From the NCBI RefSeq assembly GCF_963583255.1, contig NC_084809.1, positions 8,844,215 through 8,908,214 on the forward strand: a stretch of 64,000 nucleotides of DNA, given 5' to 3'. Within the stretch, counting starts at the first letter, position 1; every line of letters begins with the position of its first letter. Positions 48,765 through 63,034 of the stretch are shown here, one piece after another. The notes under the pieces were generated by a model that saw only the letters and a program-made list of their open reading frames with translations, was not told the DNA's origin and searched no databases. Origin of the DNA: Pyrus communis. Taxonomy: Eukaryota > Streptophyta > Magnoliopsida > Rosales > Rosaceae. The position numbers were made by a program, and so were the translations under genes.

Positions 48765-51001
48765 TCATGGCTCTTGCTTGTGACTAAATGAGGGAACTAA
48801 ATCTTGCAACAAACCATGGTCAGAAGCAGGTAGCTGTTGCTGCTGCTGATTATGATGATGATGATGAGGACTCATGAGGGTTGAGTATAACGTTGAACTT
48901 GGTGGATGATCATGTTGATAACTTTGCAATTGCAACTGGTTGTCCATTGGGAGAAATTGAGCTAAGAATTCATGTGAAAATTTTGCTGATCCGCTCAAAG
49001 ATGCCGATGCCAAAAGTGAATTAGGTGACAGCATTCCGACAGCGTTGAGATTGAGATTTCCACGGAGTGTTGCCGGACACTGGTGGTTGTGCTGACCTTC
49101 ATATGTTGTGATCACGATTGATGAATCTTGAAATGATCTCTCAACACGCTTCTTTACGATGCACTTCTGTGTGGTGCATCTATAATAACTTCTGAAAATT
49201 TAAGCAAATAATAATTAGGACTTGTGCTAGAGTTCACTATATGTATCAATTATATACACTTCTCATGTTATATAATATGATTTTGTAAGAAAGAAATGAA
49301 AAAGGAAATATGTATGCAAAGAACATATGCAAGTGGAGCGAAAATTAACCGCTAGATCAATAGCTAGCTATTAAAACAGATATTTACATGATTATTAGGG
49401 TTTAATTTGAAGGCTAACATAATAAGCATATAGCGTAAGATATACTAAATCAATTATAAAGAGTTCGAACTTCATAATTAGATGCACCCACTAATACTTC
49501 AATTTAGTAATATTTATTTCTACTAAATCAGAGGTCTCAAATTTTGACTACTATGAGTGACGAATTTGATACTTAATTATAGCTCAACCCAAATCCCTAT
49601 CTCAGAGTCGTTATACAAAAAAAAACTTCATAATCTAAGTGCAAATTATTTAACTATATACTAATGGCCAGTAACAGATACGAATTGCATATAACAAACA
49701 TTTCATCATCAAATAACGGCTATTGACTGGCCAAAAAGAAAATAACGGCTGTTGAAAAATTGGAGATTAGTTTACTAAATAATTATAATTTGGAATTTTT
49801 ATTTCCTGCAGGAATGTACGTTCAGGTACTGGAATTAAATTAAGAAATCGGTATATATTAACCTAGGATAAGGGCTGTTTTTGACTGCCTTCTGTCCGTA
49901 CTTCCTCCATCTGTATCCATCTTCAAGGTGATCCACTTCACTCTTAGTCAGAAACGCAAACCGTGGTTCCCTCTTCCGTTTCTCTTTCTTTTTTGCTTTG
50001 TTCCTGAATTATACAGTTTCAGAAACTTCAGTCAACATTTAGCACTACCTAATAAAAGAAATAAAAGAACAAATAAACCAAACCCTGCCAGTTTCCAACA
50101 ATGATCTAAGAAAATTAGATATATAGATTTTCTTGAAACCTGTTTGTACCCAAAAGTGACATATATGGTATGCATGTATATATGTGTGTGTGATTAGGGT
50201 TCTAGATACAGATCCCATTTTTGCTTTTAGGGCTTAGGGTTAATCAGGAAAGTAATGAAAGCGAATAATTAAATAAATATCTCTTCAATTAAAGACACAA
50301 GGGAGAAAAATGCACTAAAAAGTTTTGGCTTTGAAAGTCTACCTTCAGACAAAATACAGTCAAGCTAGGGAACCCTATTTATCCATATCTACCTTAAAGC
50401 TTCTAATTAACCTTTACCATGAATCTTGCAACAAGGGACCAAACAAAACCTACCCTTTCTTTGACTTGTCTTCATCATCTCCATCAGACCCTAATTTCGG
50501 CTGTTTATCTTTCTTGCTCTTATGATCTGAATCTTCATCTAAAACTTGATGATCAACAGCAACAGCAACAGCACCAGCACCAGCACCAGCAGCTTCATTA
50601 GGGGAAGAAGATATTGAGGAATAATTTGGTGTGGAAGGGTTTTCAGTGGTACTATTAGTCCCCACTGAGTGATCTCCTACACCTGCTGCCGCAGCCTGCT
50701 GCTTGTTTGAGTTGTTGTCATGATCTAACGGCGGAGAAATGACTTCCGATGAGGAACACGACATGTCGAAGGCTTTCGAGAGGGTGTTGTAGTCCAATGA
50801 TCCGTGTAGGCAGTCGGTTAAGCTCATGAACGAATTAGGATGATCAGATCCAAACCCATTTAGGGTTTGTGGGTCATGCGAGGGATTTTGGTATAAGGAG
50901 GAAGTACCATAGTTGAAGAATGGATAGCCTGACTTCTTGATCTCATGGTGGTTGTAGTCGAAAGGGTCATACTGGTAAGGGTTTTTCTTCTCATTTGACA
51001 T
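48765..51001 (-). CDS. WRKY transcription factor, group IIc (WRKY28/71/8-like)
   Basis: A nuclear DNA-binding regulator that recognises W-box (TTGAC) elements. Exons on the minus strand: 51001-50454, 50003-49863, 49191-48765; total 1,116 nt, 371 aa, with phases agreeing. The N terminus ([17 protein letters not shown]) resembles WRKY28/71. A basic stretch KKKEKRKR (187-194) is a likely nuclear signal. The domain has WRKYGQK (215-221) and a zinc finger Cys235-X4-Cys240-X23-His264-X-His266, as in group II. The second intron splits the Arg codon in PYPR|SYY, the conserved R-type position. There is low-complexity Ala/Gly sequence before the domain and His and Gln runs near the C terminus. The start ATG is the only one that gives the family N terminus. 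Members of this group act in stress, defence and branching responses; which role applies here cannot be read from sequence. Confidence 0.95.
49470..49630 (+). repeat. SINE-like remnant in WRKY intron 2
   Basis: AGGTCTCAAATTTTGAC, then GTGACGAATTTGATAC and CAGAGTCGTTATAC plus an A run resemble the 3' half of the SINE-like units elsewhere in the window. It lies wholly within the intron and does not touch the splice sites. Confidence 0.4.
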
Positions 51002-51240
51002 GGTAGAAGAAGATGAAGGAGATGAAGAAGAAGAAACTTTCAGAGATGTAAGAGAGATGGGGATGAGATTCTTGCTTTGTTCTTTTTACAGGAAATGAAC
51101 CTTAGGTTTGATTTTTATCTTTGCCTTCTTATTAATAGGAGGGAGAGAGGGAGAGAGAGTGAGAGAGAGAAGAGTTGATCTGATGGGATGCTAGCTAGCT
51201 ACCTACTTTTGGCTACTTGCACACTTGGCAGTTTCAATTG
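51002..51240 (-). promoter_or_regulatory. WRKY 5' leader and proximal promoter
   Basis: Upstream of the ATG on the minus strand is a TC/GA-rich leader: GAAGAA-type repeats at 51005-51035 and GAGAG repeats at 51139-51172 on the plus strand. A TATTAATA sequence at about 51130 could serve as a TATA element. The transcription start is not determined. Confidence 0.35.
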
Positions 51241-54200
51241 CTAATAAGCTTTGATAAAAATAAAAAAATTGCTAATAAGCAATAGGTTTTTTTCTTCATT
51301 TTCTTATATATTTCCTTCCAATTAAATATTATCAAAATATCATTTTTTGTGTGTGAAATATGAAAAAAGTATATCAGATAAAAGAGGTATGAAGAAGAGT
51401 AGTGGAAGAGTGAAAAAAAAAAAAATTAAAATGAAAACTACTTTAAATAATTTTTTTTCGTTTTTTGTTTTTAGCTTCATTCTATGTTGTGTGTTTTTCT
51501 TCACTATTCTACGTCTCTCGTCATCCTCCATCTACTCTTCTTCATCCCTATTTTTCTATTTATATTTTCCTTCCATCAATAATCCAAAAGGTAAAAAATA
51601 AAAAAACTGAAAAGCGAAATGTTTATAACATAAACCCAAAGCACTCCAAAACACTCACTATCCATTAACGTGAGTATTCGCCCCAAGTCTTAGGAATGTG
51701 AACATGTCGCGCGATGCTCGGTCAGAAATTAGAACGCAACAGCCTTTATCACATGACATTTTTATGACCTTCCGATTTGAATGGTAACTTTCATTGTATG
51801 TGTGTTATCTGGAGTTAGGTCTGGGACCACATAAGGGGGTGGGGTGTGGTGTGGTGGTCAAGATGTCCAAGCTTACACGTGTTAGGGATTGGGCACCGTC
51901 ATTTGACCTTATGTGGCACGTGGGAGCGACATTCTGTTCCTTTCCCACGCCTATGTCTTGCTGATTGGCCCCTCACGTCATCTCGGTTGCGGAAACCCCC
52001 GAATTTTGTGGTTGCCCTTTTTCCTGTTTCCTGAAAATCGGTCAAACCCATCCCCATCAAGATTAAAAGGTTGGTCAAATACCAACTTCATATGATAATT
52101 ATATATATTGACAAACAACTTGGTTTGTTTTTATCTCAAAATTATTAATCTATATATGCAATAGTGATTGTATGAATCTCGCATTGTGTTTCTAAAGGGT
52201 TTAGGCCTTGTTTAGAAATACTTTAAAATAACTAAATGTTTTTTTAGTGAAAATGTTTTTGAATTTTTTGAAAAAAGTAAATGAATCATGAAAAAAATAC
52301 TTGAAATACTTTTTGAAAGAAACATACAGCTAGTACTTCTTCCGAAAAGCATATCAAGTGCTTTTGAAACCCAAAAATATTTTTTCTGAAAATGTTTCCA
52401 GTCATTTAAAAGTATTTCCAAATGACTCCAAAAGTAAAAAAGTACTTATCTCAATTTCAGGCCTTAAACTCATTTGTATGAATAAGCAAAGATGGATTAT
52501 TTACTTAGTATTATAATTAAGTGATATTTATCTTCACTTATAAGAAGTGTTATATTGAAATTTTGTAAAGAATGATTTCGATACCAATGTTCAAAATATC
52601 GTTGTATACAAAATATACTTGTTCAATAGCATATATGAGGACATATTAACTACTAGGTTTTTTTTAAAGAAAATAAAACGGACCTCACACACACACACAC
52701 ATATTGAAAGGATATTCCCGAGATTTTGCATTCAGTAAAATAATGAACATGGGGTAAAGTGATGTGTAAGAGTCTCGGTTCAAAATTCGTAACTCTTCAA
52801 TGTAACAAAAACAAATAATGAAGACAATAATTGGAGGCAATCGTCCAATTGAACCCAGCTACTACCTGCTAGATAGATTGAAACATCACGCATATTAGGA
52901 GCATTGAAGCATAATTGATCGTGCAATATGCTGCATGTAACTCTTATTATCCATGAAGTTGTATATGATTTCATATATTAATTAGTCCAATGATTTTAAA
53001 TTGGAAAAAGTTGTTAGTTCTTCAATATTGACAGAAGTTTCCCACTTGTGTCGGATTTGATTGGTTTAGGTGGGTGCATTATTTTGTAGGCATGCATGAC
53101 ATGCACGAACATACATTATAAACTAATGAGATGCGAGCAATTATCACTTATTAATTTAGTATGACACGATTTACAAGGTCAACGATCCACAGATTTATTA
53201 GATTAGGGAGCCGACGGAGTTTAAACCAACGTCGTGATGCAAGGACAACACTCCTATCCGTTATTGTGGTAGAGATCCAATTGCAATAATATAACATTTT
53301 AGAATGACTAATATACAGTAAAACCTATTTAAAGTAATACTCTGTAATGGAATAACCTCTTTGAAGTCATATAAATTTTGGTTTCAACTTGGGACTAGTA
53401 GTGTATTTTTAGAATAAATTCTATATTGTAATAAATTATAATTTTTCCAGTCTCATTTTAAGGAAACACGTATCCACATAGTTATAACTTATAATTTTCA
53501 ATGAGTACAAAAATATGCAAGAAATAAAATACTTGGTGAAGGGCACCAGCAGCAAACGGATACAAGAAGACACAAAAGCAGAAGGCCCAAAAATAAAAAC
53601 AACGGATAAAACGTTAATCCCTATCAAATAGAAACAGCCTAACGCCATATGTCTCTGACCAACAACCATCGGAATAGCCGCCGTGAAGGAACCAAATTCA
53701 AAATGGATCCCCAAATGCCAAGGCACAGCCAAATCAACCCATAAATGGCAAGAATACCCAAAGAAAAGCAAATCTTAAAAATAATAGTTTGGTACTTAGT
53801 GTTTTGTGTGTATATAACAAACTAATAAATATTTGTAAGTCCCATATTTATTTCCAAAACGACCTTCCACTAATCAAAATGGCTCTATTGACCAAAAACA
53901 TTGCTACAACTATTTGTATAACGAGATGCTATTAGTTAAACAGTGTAAAACCACAATGACCCCATCAATAATGAAATCAAATAATATATTCCTAAGACCA
54001 ACAATCGTTTGGTACATAGTGTTTTGCTCCGAATCTGTACAACAAAATGTCATGACCAATTGATATGACTGATGTAGAAATTAATCTTTGGCATCAAAGA
54101 AATCATGATTAGATGGATCCATCAGTTTTGTGTGCAACCGGAAATCATATGTGTATATATCGTACATATAACTCTTTCACTCTATTGAATTTACAGTTGA

Positions 54201-55808
54201 CTTGAAGAATTGGAAGAAGCTATCATTCTGTAATTGATCATAGTTAAGGCTGACTAATTTGAGTTTAGCTAGAAGAAGAGCAGCACCTTAAAATGCATAG
54301 ATATTTGCTCGAATCGATTTCCAATAGGAAAAAGTGGAGTAATAATTAAGCAGGGATATACATCATATGAAATGTATCATCATATGCTTTGACATGGTTG
54401 GAATATTTTTTGTGGTGCGGCTTTTGATAGGGGAAGGCATCACTCAAAAGAGAAATAATTATTAAGCCCAACCATATTGAAGAAGTAGCTTGAGTTTGTT
54501 GACAATTTAGTGTTCTTTTGCAAATAGTAAAAGGAGCACGCTATGTATCTGACAAGTGACAATTGGCATGGAGTTTTGGTCAATGAAGAGCAGGTTATTT
54601 GTTAGGTCTTGGCAGTAATCCTACACAAAATAGACATAAAGTATATATAGGATGTTGACATGTATTTTCTTTAGAATAAAAAGAGCTCAGATTTGGCTGA
54701 TCAGGGGGTAAAGTATTCAGCACCGGATCTTGCATTAATCTGATTAGTGTTATATAATCAAAGAATTTTAGTATTGGAGTCAAGAAACAAGTAATCATGC
54801 ATGCATGACATATAGGTTTAAAGAATGTGAGCAATTAAATGCTACAAATTAGTATGGGAGGTCTTTTGCCCTAAATTTCTTCTGGGATTATTCAACACTT
54901 TGAACATGCCAAACAAATTAGCTGCGCATGTGTTCAGACCCTTGTACTCTTGGTTTAAACTATGCAAATAGCTAATCTAGACTAGGGAAGGATCTCCCCT
55001 GCAAATTGAAACTTGGTCACATGATAGAGCGTTGCAAGCAAATATTTTCAGTGACACAAAAGAATTTTTTTTCCCCCCTCGATAGACTTGTTCATGGCAC
55101 ATTAAAAATTAGATAGAATTTATCGTGTTTTATTTTCTTAATGTGAATAGCTTCACAATATTGTAATCAAATATATGGAAGATACGAAGAACATATATGA
55201 TATGCTGTAAATTAGCTAGTGTGTTTGACTGTGGATCATATAAGTGGTAAGCTCACCGTTTTTAAGTTCAAGTTAGGCAAATGAATTTGTCTAGTACATA
55301 TCCTTTTTTTATCAAACTAAATACAAGATCACTAATCCTAGCTAGGAAAACAAATTCATCCAATGTACTATTAATGTTCAAAACGAAAACAATTTTATTA
55401 AATCACTTTTAGTTTCTAAGGTTTTCAGTTAATTTCTGCGTGGGTGTGTGTAACCCTTCAAAGTCATGCGGTATGCAAAAACTAGGGTTTTGCAAACTTT
55501 ATAAGTGAAAGGAGGGTTCTTCCTATAAATTAAGTCAGAAGCATTCTTGACTGCATCCAACCACTAAAGGCGTTTAGATTGTAAGGGAATCTATTCAACC
55601 TTAAGCTTTTTCACTAAATAATTTCATTAAAAAAAACTCATTTCCCTGTATTGTTCAAGCTAACAGCTGCTCCACCAATGGATTATATATTATTTTGAAC
55701 AGAGGAAATGAAAAGGGAAAGACGTGGACATTTTCATGTTAACAAGTATTGACTTATGAAATTGGCAATAGTCGAAATCGCCTGTAATAATGTATAGTAA
55801 TAGACACT
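51241..55808. other. Long AT-rich spacer
   Basis: No gene or RNA gene is recognised across 4.5 kb. A repeat-like block at 52203-52470 has GGCCTT near both ends, and CAGTAAAACCTATTTAAAG at about 53320 looks like the end of a common plant MITE. Both are weak calls. Confidence 0.5.
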
Positions 55809-56160
55809 ATGGTACCCAGTGGCGAAGCCATATGGGAGCAAGAAGGTGCAGTTGCATCTTCGGTCATTGGAAATCGACCCTAACAGCGAGAATCTGTCCC
55901 TCTGATTCCTCTAGACTTGCACGGAACTGTTCCATTTTCTACTTTTTCTACCCCCACAACACCATGGTCTTCTTTTCTCCCTTCTCATAGATTCTTGTGA
56001 CTTAGGGTTTATAGTTTAGGATTTAGGGTTTTTAGGGTTTAGGTGACCGTGACCCCCATTTGCCGAGATCTCCTAGTCTTCAAAAACACCATCAACCACG
56101 GTGAGCTTATCAAAACCCACCATCTCCAATTTCCAATTTTTCTCTTTGCTCTCCAAATAT

Positions 56161-59100
56161 TGACACGCCCCAACTCCGATATCCCCACATACCAGGGTAG
56201 GCACGTACTGACCGACACTCGAGGGTGAGAAGCCATTTTAAACATGCATACAAATAAAATATATACAATTAGAACGATTATACCAAAGCAGGAATGTGCT
56301 CAAAGCATACAACTAATTAAGAATAATATGAAAAAATTACTAAGAAAATATACGAACATGGAAATGATACCTATACTGAGAAGACTCGAGCATAACTAAG
56401 CCGAAACGCTCTGACGCCGGGATCATGTGCCTTGATCCTAACTCCTGAAGGGGCGCAAAACCAGAAAAAGTGAGTGGACCATAATTTATAATAATACTAA
56501 TAGTACAAAAAACCAATTTATTTTAGAGCATACTAACCCCCTGTTTTGAAAACATATACATAATACTACATATACGCTTTATGAAAAACCCTAGCATGCC
56601 GTGAAAAACATATGTGAAACATCGTAAATCGTATCCTTGCTGTACTCAACTAGGGGTATCATAGTAACCCGAAGGCAGTACTTGTCCATCACCCGAAGGT
56701 AAAGCCGAATAACATGTCCATCACTCGAAGGTGAAGCTGAATAACTTGTCCATCACCCGAAGGTGAAGCTGTATAAAATAACATAAATCCATACCGACAC
56801 TAGTCATGGCTAGTGAAGCTGGGGGTATATAATATATCATATCATCATCTGTGTCATATGGCCATAGACATTTATACCCATGGTCTACGGATGTGCCGTA
56901 TGATGACCCACTAGGTAAGTATCCAAAAACATATCTCAAAACTTGTATCAAATCCGGAGCTCACTAGGTCGAAGTCATCTCATAAATCGAAAATATATCA
57001 CAATCATAAAACCATAAAATAAATCATACTTGAAAGCCATATAAAATCATATACTCAAATCCCATAATTCATAATTTTTAGTAAAAATGTAATCTTGATA
57101 AATCATGAATATTTCGTAAATCATAATTATTTCGTAAAAGCAAGTGACCGAGAACCGCTCGAACTAGTGAGGATAACTATTCATAACCTTTATTGCCTGA
57201 GAACTGCTCGAACTAGCGAGGATAACGTCGCTTCCTGTCAACTCGCCTATACATAATTAGGGACCATTTAGTAAAACTATACTAAAACGTTAGAATTTGG
57301 GAAAATGGACGACGGATTTGGATTCGGCACGTCAGAAAACCTTAGGAGGGACCTCGGGTTTTTCCCTTATACGCCACCCACCGCACGTGGCATCTGGTTG
57401 CCCCGACTCACCAGAAAATCGAACAACTGCAAAAATTTCCAAATTTTACAAGAATAAAGATCTCGATGAGTGGAGCAAGTTTCATACTAGTGACTAAGGC
57501 CAATTTGGCCGGAAAAAGCTCTAATTCGTCTCAAACCCGCTTGAAACCCTAAAAATGGTAGGCTTCGATTTGCCATCACCAGTGCTCCGCTACCCTTAAG
57601 GTTGTTTGGGCCTTGTTCTTGGGATCAAAGGGAGTCGAATGGTGTTGGAGATCAACATGGTTGACTTCAGAAAAGGGTGGATCACCTATGAGGGGCACAC
57701 GGCCATCATATCAGAAAAGGGTGGATCACCTATGAGGGGCACACGGCCATCAGAAAAGGGTGGCTCTCCAAATATTGACATGCCCCAACTCCGATATCCC
57801 CCCCCCACATATCAGGGTAGGCACGTACTGACCGACACTCAAGGGTGAGAAGCCATTTTAAACATGCATACAAATAAAATATATACAATTAGAACGATTA
57901 TACCAAAGCGGGAATGTGCTCAAAGTATACCACTAATTAAGAATAATATGAAAGAATTACTTAAGAAAATATATGATCATGGAAATGATACCTATACTGA
58001 GAAGACTCGAGCATAACTAAGCCAAAAACGCTCTGACGCCGGGATCATGTGCCTTGATCCTAACTCCTGAGGGGGCGCAAAACCAGAAAAAGTGAGTGGA
58101 CCATAATTTATAATAATACTAATAGTACAAAAACCAATTTATTTTAGAGCATACTAACCCCCTGTTTTGAAAACATATACATAATACTACATATACGCTT
58201 TATGAAAAACCTTAGCATGCCGTGAAAAACATGTGTGAAACATCGTAAATTGTATCCGTGCTGTACTCAACTAGGGGTATCATAGTAACCCGAAGGTAGT
58301 ACTTGTCCATCACCCGAAGGTAAAGCCGAATAACATGTCCATCACTCGAAGGTGAAGCTGAATAACCTGTCCATCACCCGAAGGTGAAGCTGTATAAAAT
58401 AGCATAAATCTATACCGACAGTAGCCGTGGCTAGTGAAGCTGGGGGTATATAATATATCATATCATCATCTGTGTCATATGGCCATAGACATTTATACCT
58501 ATGGTCTATGGATGTGCCGTATAATGACCCACTAAGTAAGTATCCAAAAACATATCTCAAAACTCGTATCAAATCCGGAGCTCACTAGGTCGAAGTCATC
58601 TCATAAATCGAAGATATATCACAATCATAAAACCATAAAATAAATCATAATTGAAGCCATATAAAATCATATACTAAAATCCCATAATTCATAATTTTTA
58701 GTAAAAATGTAATCTTGATAAATCATGAATATTTCATAAATCATAATTATTCCGTAAAAGAAAGTGACCGAGAACCGCTCGAACTAGTGAGGATAACTAT
58801 TCATAACCTTTATTGCCTGAGAACCGCTCGAACTAGCGAAGATAACGTCGCTTCCTGTCAACTCGCCTATACATAATTAGGGACCATTTAGTAAAACTAT
58901 ACTAAAACGTTAGAATTTGGGAAAATGGACGACGGATTTGGATTCGGCACGTCAAAAAACCTTAGGAGGGACCTCGGGTTTTTCTCTATGCGCCACCCAC
59001 CGCACGTGGCAACCGGTTGCCCCGACTCACCAGAAAATCGAACAACTGCAAAAATTTCCAAATTTTACAAGAATAAAGATCTTGATGAGTGGAGCAAGTT

Positions 59101-59936
59101 TCATACCAGTGACTAAGGTTGTTTGATCCCAAGAGCAAGTTTCATACCAGTGGAGCAAGTTTCCAAATGGTGGGCTTCGATTTGCCGTCATCGGTGCTCC
59201 GCTACCCCTAAGGTTGTTTGGGCCTTGTTCTTGGGATCAAGGGGAGTTGAATGGTGGTGGAGATCAACATGGTTGACTTCAAAAAATGGTGGATCACCTG
59301 TGAGGGGCACACGGCCACCGTCTCAACTCGCCACAACAAGGGCCAAATTCCATCATTTCGTGGATGAACAGCGAAGAAGAAGAGTCGTGATGATGGATGC
59401 AAGTGATGGGGTGTCCTAATTTGCTGAAGAAATGGCGCAAAACCGTTGAAAAATCCAGGGAGGCCGGGTCCTAACCGAGTCACGAAGGGGTGTCAGGGCA
59501 CAGAAATGGGGTCTGGTTCACTGAGTCTCTCCCTCTTCCTTTCCCTTCATTTCTCTCCTTTATGATTGGTCATTCTCTTCACCTCCTCCTTCTGATTGGT
59601 CCGCACCTTCTTTATCTCTCATTTCTTTTCCATCACAGCCACACACGTGGCTTTCCAAATTTTGCTCCAATAATCTGGAGCCTTCCAGAAAATGATCAAT
59701 TGACCAATTTGTCCTCGATTTTGTTCGTTAATAACTCCTTCGTTATAACTCCAAACTGTGTTCCATTTGTGCCCATGCGTTCGTAGGGACGAGTACTATG
59801 AGGATACACCAAGAAAACGGATCTTACATACATGACAAGGCAGTCAACAAAAGTCAACGTATTTGCCTCGAAGGGCATTTTCATAAATTCACGTTTAAAA
59901 TTATAAAAACTACACTTTTTGGGGACGGGTTGTTAC
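56161..59936 (-). repeat. Solo-LTR-type insertion with internal tandem duplication
   Basis: On the minus strand it begins TGTAACAACCCGTCCCC and ends GGGGCGTGTCA. AATAT flanks both sides (56156-56160 and 59937-59941). The block contains two copies of its terminal part, 56161-about 57710 and 57774-about 59310, the second preceded again by the flank GCTCTCCAAATAT. So after insertion a segment of about 1.6 kb, including a little flanking DNA, was duplicated in tandem. No gag or pol is present. Confidence 0.75.
57664..57766. repeat. Short tandem repeat at the duplication junction
   Basis: CAGAAAAGGGTGGATCACCT and the following GAGGGGCACACGGCC occur twice, plus a partial third unit ending at GGTGGCTCTCC, exactly where the first LTR copy passes into the second. 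Confidence 0.8.
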
Positions 59937-60609
59937 AAATATTGAATCTTTCTGCTCTTTTACTTGTTGGGTTTTGTTGGGTTTTTTTTTCTTTTCATCT
60001 TTTTGGAAAGAAAGGTTAAAAAAAAAAAAAAAAAAGTTCTTTGTTTGTTTGTTTGTTTGTTTGATGGAGTTGTTGGGGAGCTTGCATAGGTATAATTGGA
60101 TGGGGAAGAGAAATGAGGTGGAGATGGAGTTTGTGTTCAAAGAAAATTGGTTGTGTATGGAGCTACCAATTGAGCCGCTTCTAAGATTGATGAAATTTCC
60201 AGTTTCCCAAGTGGAGTAAGGGTATCTCAATGGCTACTGGGTCTATATTTTAGCATTTCATGAAAATTCACATCCTAATTTTACATGCATTCCATCTATT
60301 CTTTCAGTTTCAGGTACCATTTTCAGTCTAATGAATTTAGTCTTATGTTGTCTCTCTGCTTTTTTATTTTTATTTTTTATTTTATTAGTTTTTCATGCTC
60401 ATATTATTTTGGTTGGGGGTTGTCATTATTTGTGTTTGTGTTTGAGATGTTCTAATTCCAGTATTACCTGATTACGGATTTGTAAACATGTCGTTAGAAT
60501 GATTATCTTGATATTAAGAATTTGGTTGTCAACATTTTTCCATAACATTTTAATTTTTTAAATTTGGCCCCTTCTTCAGACAATTCTTGACTTTGCCACT
60601 GATAGTACC

Positions 60610-63034
60610 TAATTCTACTCAGGACCTCCACTAAATAACACTGACAAACAACAACAACAATATAAACATTTATATAACATACATGAACTTAACTAGTCAC
60701 AAGATCCTAGTTAAGCAAGAACATCCAATAGATCTTAGATGTCAGATATAACTCAACTAGATATATAATGATATCAAATCAAGATCCAAACAATCATTTA
60801 TGTGAATATTCACAACAACAGTTAAGATTTAGAGAGATATAAAGCACACAAACAAATTTATGCTTGGAAATTTCTTAACTGTACATGTGAAACTAGGGGA
60901 ACTCCAAAGAGCTCCATTCACTAGCAGAAAATCAAGTTCATACATAGAATCAGGTACACACGCACACACAAACTCAAATCCTAAGCTAGACTACAGTAGC
61001 AACTCATACGTACCTCTATGCAACATGAGTTTCTTCAAGAGAATCTAAGGTTGGTCTTCACAATATGGCATGTTTAGCTCGAGCTCTTCACTTTTGAAAC
61101 CAGAGATATGACTGAGACTAAAATGATATGTAGAATGTGATCCAGCAACAAGAGACACCTTTCCTCCATCGAACATGAACAGATTGAGAAGATTTGCAAT
61201 GAATCCTTACCTAAGGATCTAAATATAAAAGCTACAAGCTCATATTCAACTATGAATGCAAAGGCTGAGATATTCTCTAGCCATTTATGAAACGAATGTA
61301 AACACAACTTCTTAAGAAGGAAGTTTTATGCAGTTAAGGTTTTCAAAAAGCTGTAGGGAAAAAAGATAATGGGAGCTAAAGGCTAACCCCATATATATCA
61401 CCAAAAACCTAAATCATCAGCAGATAAAAATCTACATAAATTTATAGAAATTTATGTGAAATTGTTACAAATGGCTAGCTCAAAGGTTTGATTCTTGCTT
61501 CTCCCACTTGTTTGTTGTAGATTTTAGAGAAGAGAGAGGAGACATTCGCCAGAGTAGGGGGCCCACCAAGCGACGCTTTTTTTTTTTTTTTTTTTACACT
61601 AATCTCTTCTCTTTCACTCTCTTTCTTCATTCAGGAAAGGTGAAGATTGAATCGGGAACAGAAAATGAAGCAGGAACAGACTTGTCCTCTGGCCAAGCTT
61701 GCTTCACTTCTTGAGCCCTCGCCACTTCCTGCGACAGCTAGCACAAGGCATTTTGGACAACTTGTTCATTCGCCCATCTCTTTAAATGGGCTTATGCACT
61801 TCACTCGTTACCACTAAACGACGAAGCTAGAAGCGGAAAAACAAAGTGAGCACACGTCTACTGTTGATAGGACATGAATAAAAGAGAATATGACGACTAA
61901 ACTAAATATGAAGCAGTGTCACATGACTATTTAAAGATGTACGTGCCCAGACTTGACTAGACAAACAACACTAGTCAATAATCGTAAAGATGCAATTTTT
62001 ATATGCACATGCATGAAACAAACCTGCTTAGTGAAAGAGCTGGAGCATTTGTCATCTTTGTATCTTCATCAACATCCTATTACTATCCTAATTCTACTAT
62101 AAGATTGGTGTCATAATAGAATAAATAGGAATTACACTTTTGTTCAAAGAAAGCCAAACCTAAACGAAGTCCTAGACTTAACAACTTGATGTGAATCATC
62201 AAGGATAATTAATTGGACAAGTTGTCTAGTCTATCTTTATATATGTATGCTCAAAAGGAGAATTTTTACTAAAATCCACTACTTTTGCAGTATTAAAACT
62301 AGGAGAGTTGTTTTAATTTGTTCCATAACTTGACATTATAGTATACTCAGTTGGAGATAGAACATTTTGACTTAGCGTTACTAATATATATTATTAAATG
62401 TCATATGATAATTATTTAGTGGCAGCATTCTAGATTAGTTTTCCCTCCCTATATAGAAAGAGGGGAAACTTGGCTTTTTTATCTTTTGAGTCTGCGTGTC
62501 CCACAAGTACTCTCGATACGAATTTCCTTCTCCAGTCATATAAAATGCAAGCAATTCCTTATTAGGGCTTGATATTTTCTTAAGATTAAAATTGGGTGAA
62601 GAATTTCTAAGTCCCAAAGTATTAAGGTCAAGTTATTAAGGAATTGATCACAAAATGTTAGATATGAGATTACAAAAGCCCACAACCACTACAAAGGCGT
62701 GTGAAAGGGATTTGCAAAACTATCATACATATCTTTGTGATCGTAGCTAGAGTGCTTTTCTTAATCCATCATATCAACGTTCTGTGGTCAATTCCTTACT
62801 AGCTTGATCTCAATCCCTTGAAACTTGACAATCTCCCACCCAAAAATAACATAAGGGAACTAGAGATAATTTAGGGTAATTAAGCATTTTTCAAATTCTA
62901 TATCAACATAAAATGTATACAAAGAGTATTCTATGTGTATAATGTAAGAGTAGTGAAGTGAAGAAAACCAACATCCAAGTGATAAATAAATCTATGGTAG
63001 AAATGAATGACACTTGTCAAGAGACTACACAGTT
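60610..63034. other. Spacer without recognised genes
   Basis: AT-rich. A GC-richer piece at 61540-61800 could be a decayed exon on the minus strand, but no family was recognised. Nothing else is supportable. Confidence 0.5.

Larger units (their letters stand above)
55817..60601. mobile_element. hAT-like element, 4,785 bp, with nested LTR block
   Basis: Left end CAGTGGCGAAGCC; right end in reverse complement CAGTGGCAAAGTC. It is flanked by an 8-bp duplication, ATGGTACC (55809-55816) and ATAGTACC (60602-60609), with one mismatch. An 8-bp duplication and CAGTGGC-type ends fit the hAT superfamily. No transposase domain was recognised in the remaining element sequence, about 1 kb once the inserted LTR block is set aside, so it is non-autonomous. 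Confidence 0.8.

Noticed and set aside
51840..52090. TTGAC/GGTCAA motifs upstream of the WRKY gene as W-boxes for autoregulation
   Set aside because: Several occur, but they are about 0.9-1.1 kb from the start codon and such pentamers are common by chance.
59974..60230. Open frames on both strands near the right end of the hAT-like element
   Set aside because: Built on poly-A/T and GTTT repeats; no domain and no conservation evidence.
61508..61800. Possible decayed exon, plus or minus strand
   Set aside because: GC-richer than its surroundings, but no protein family was recognised and the frames are short.
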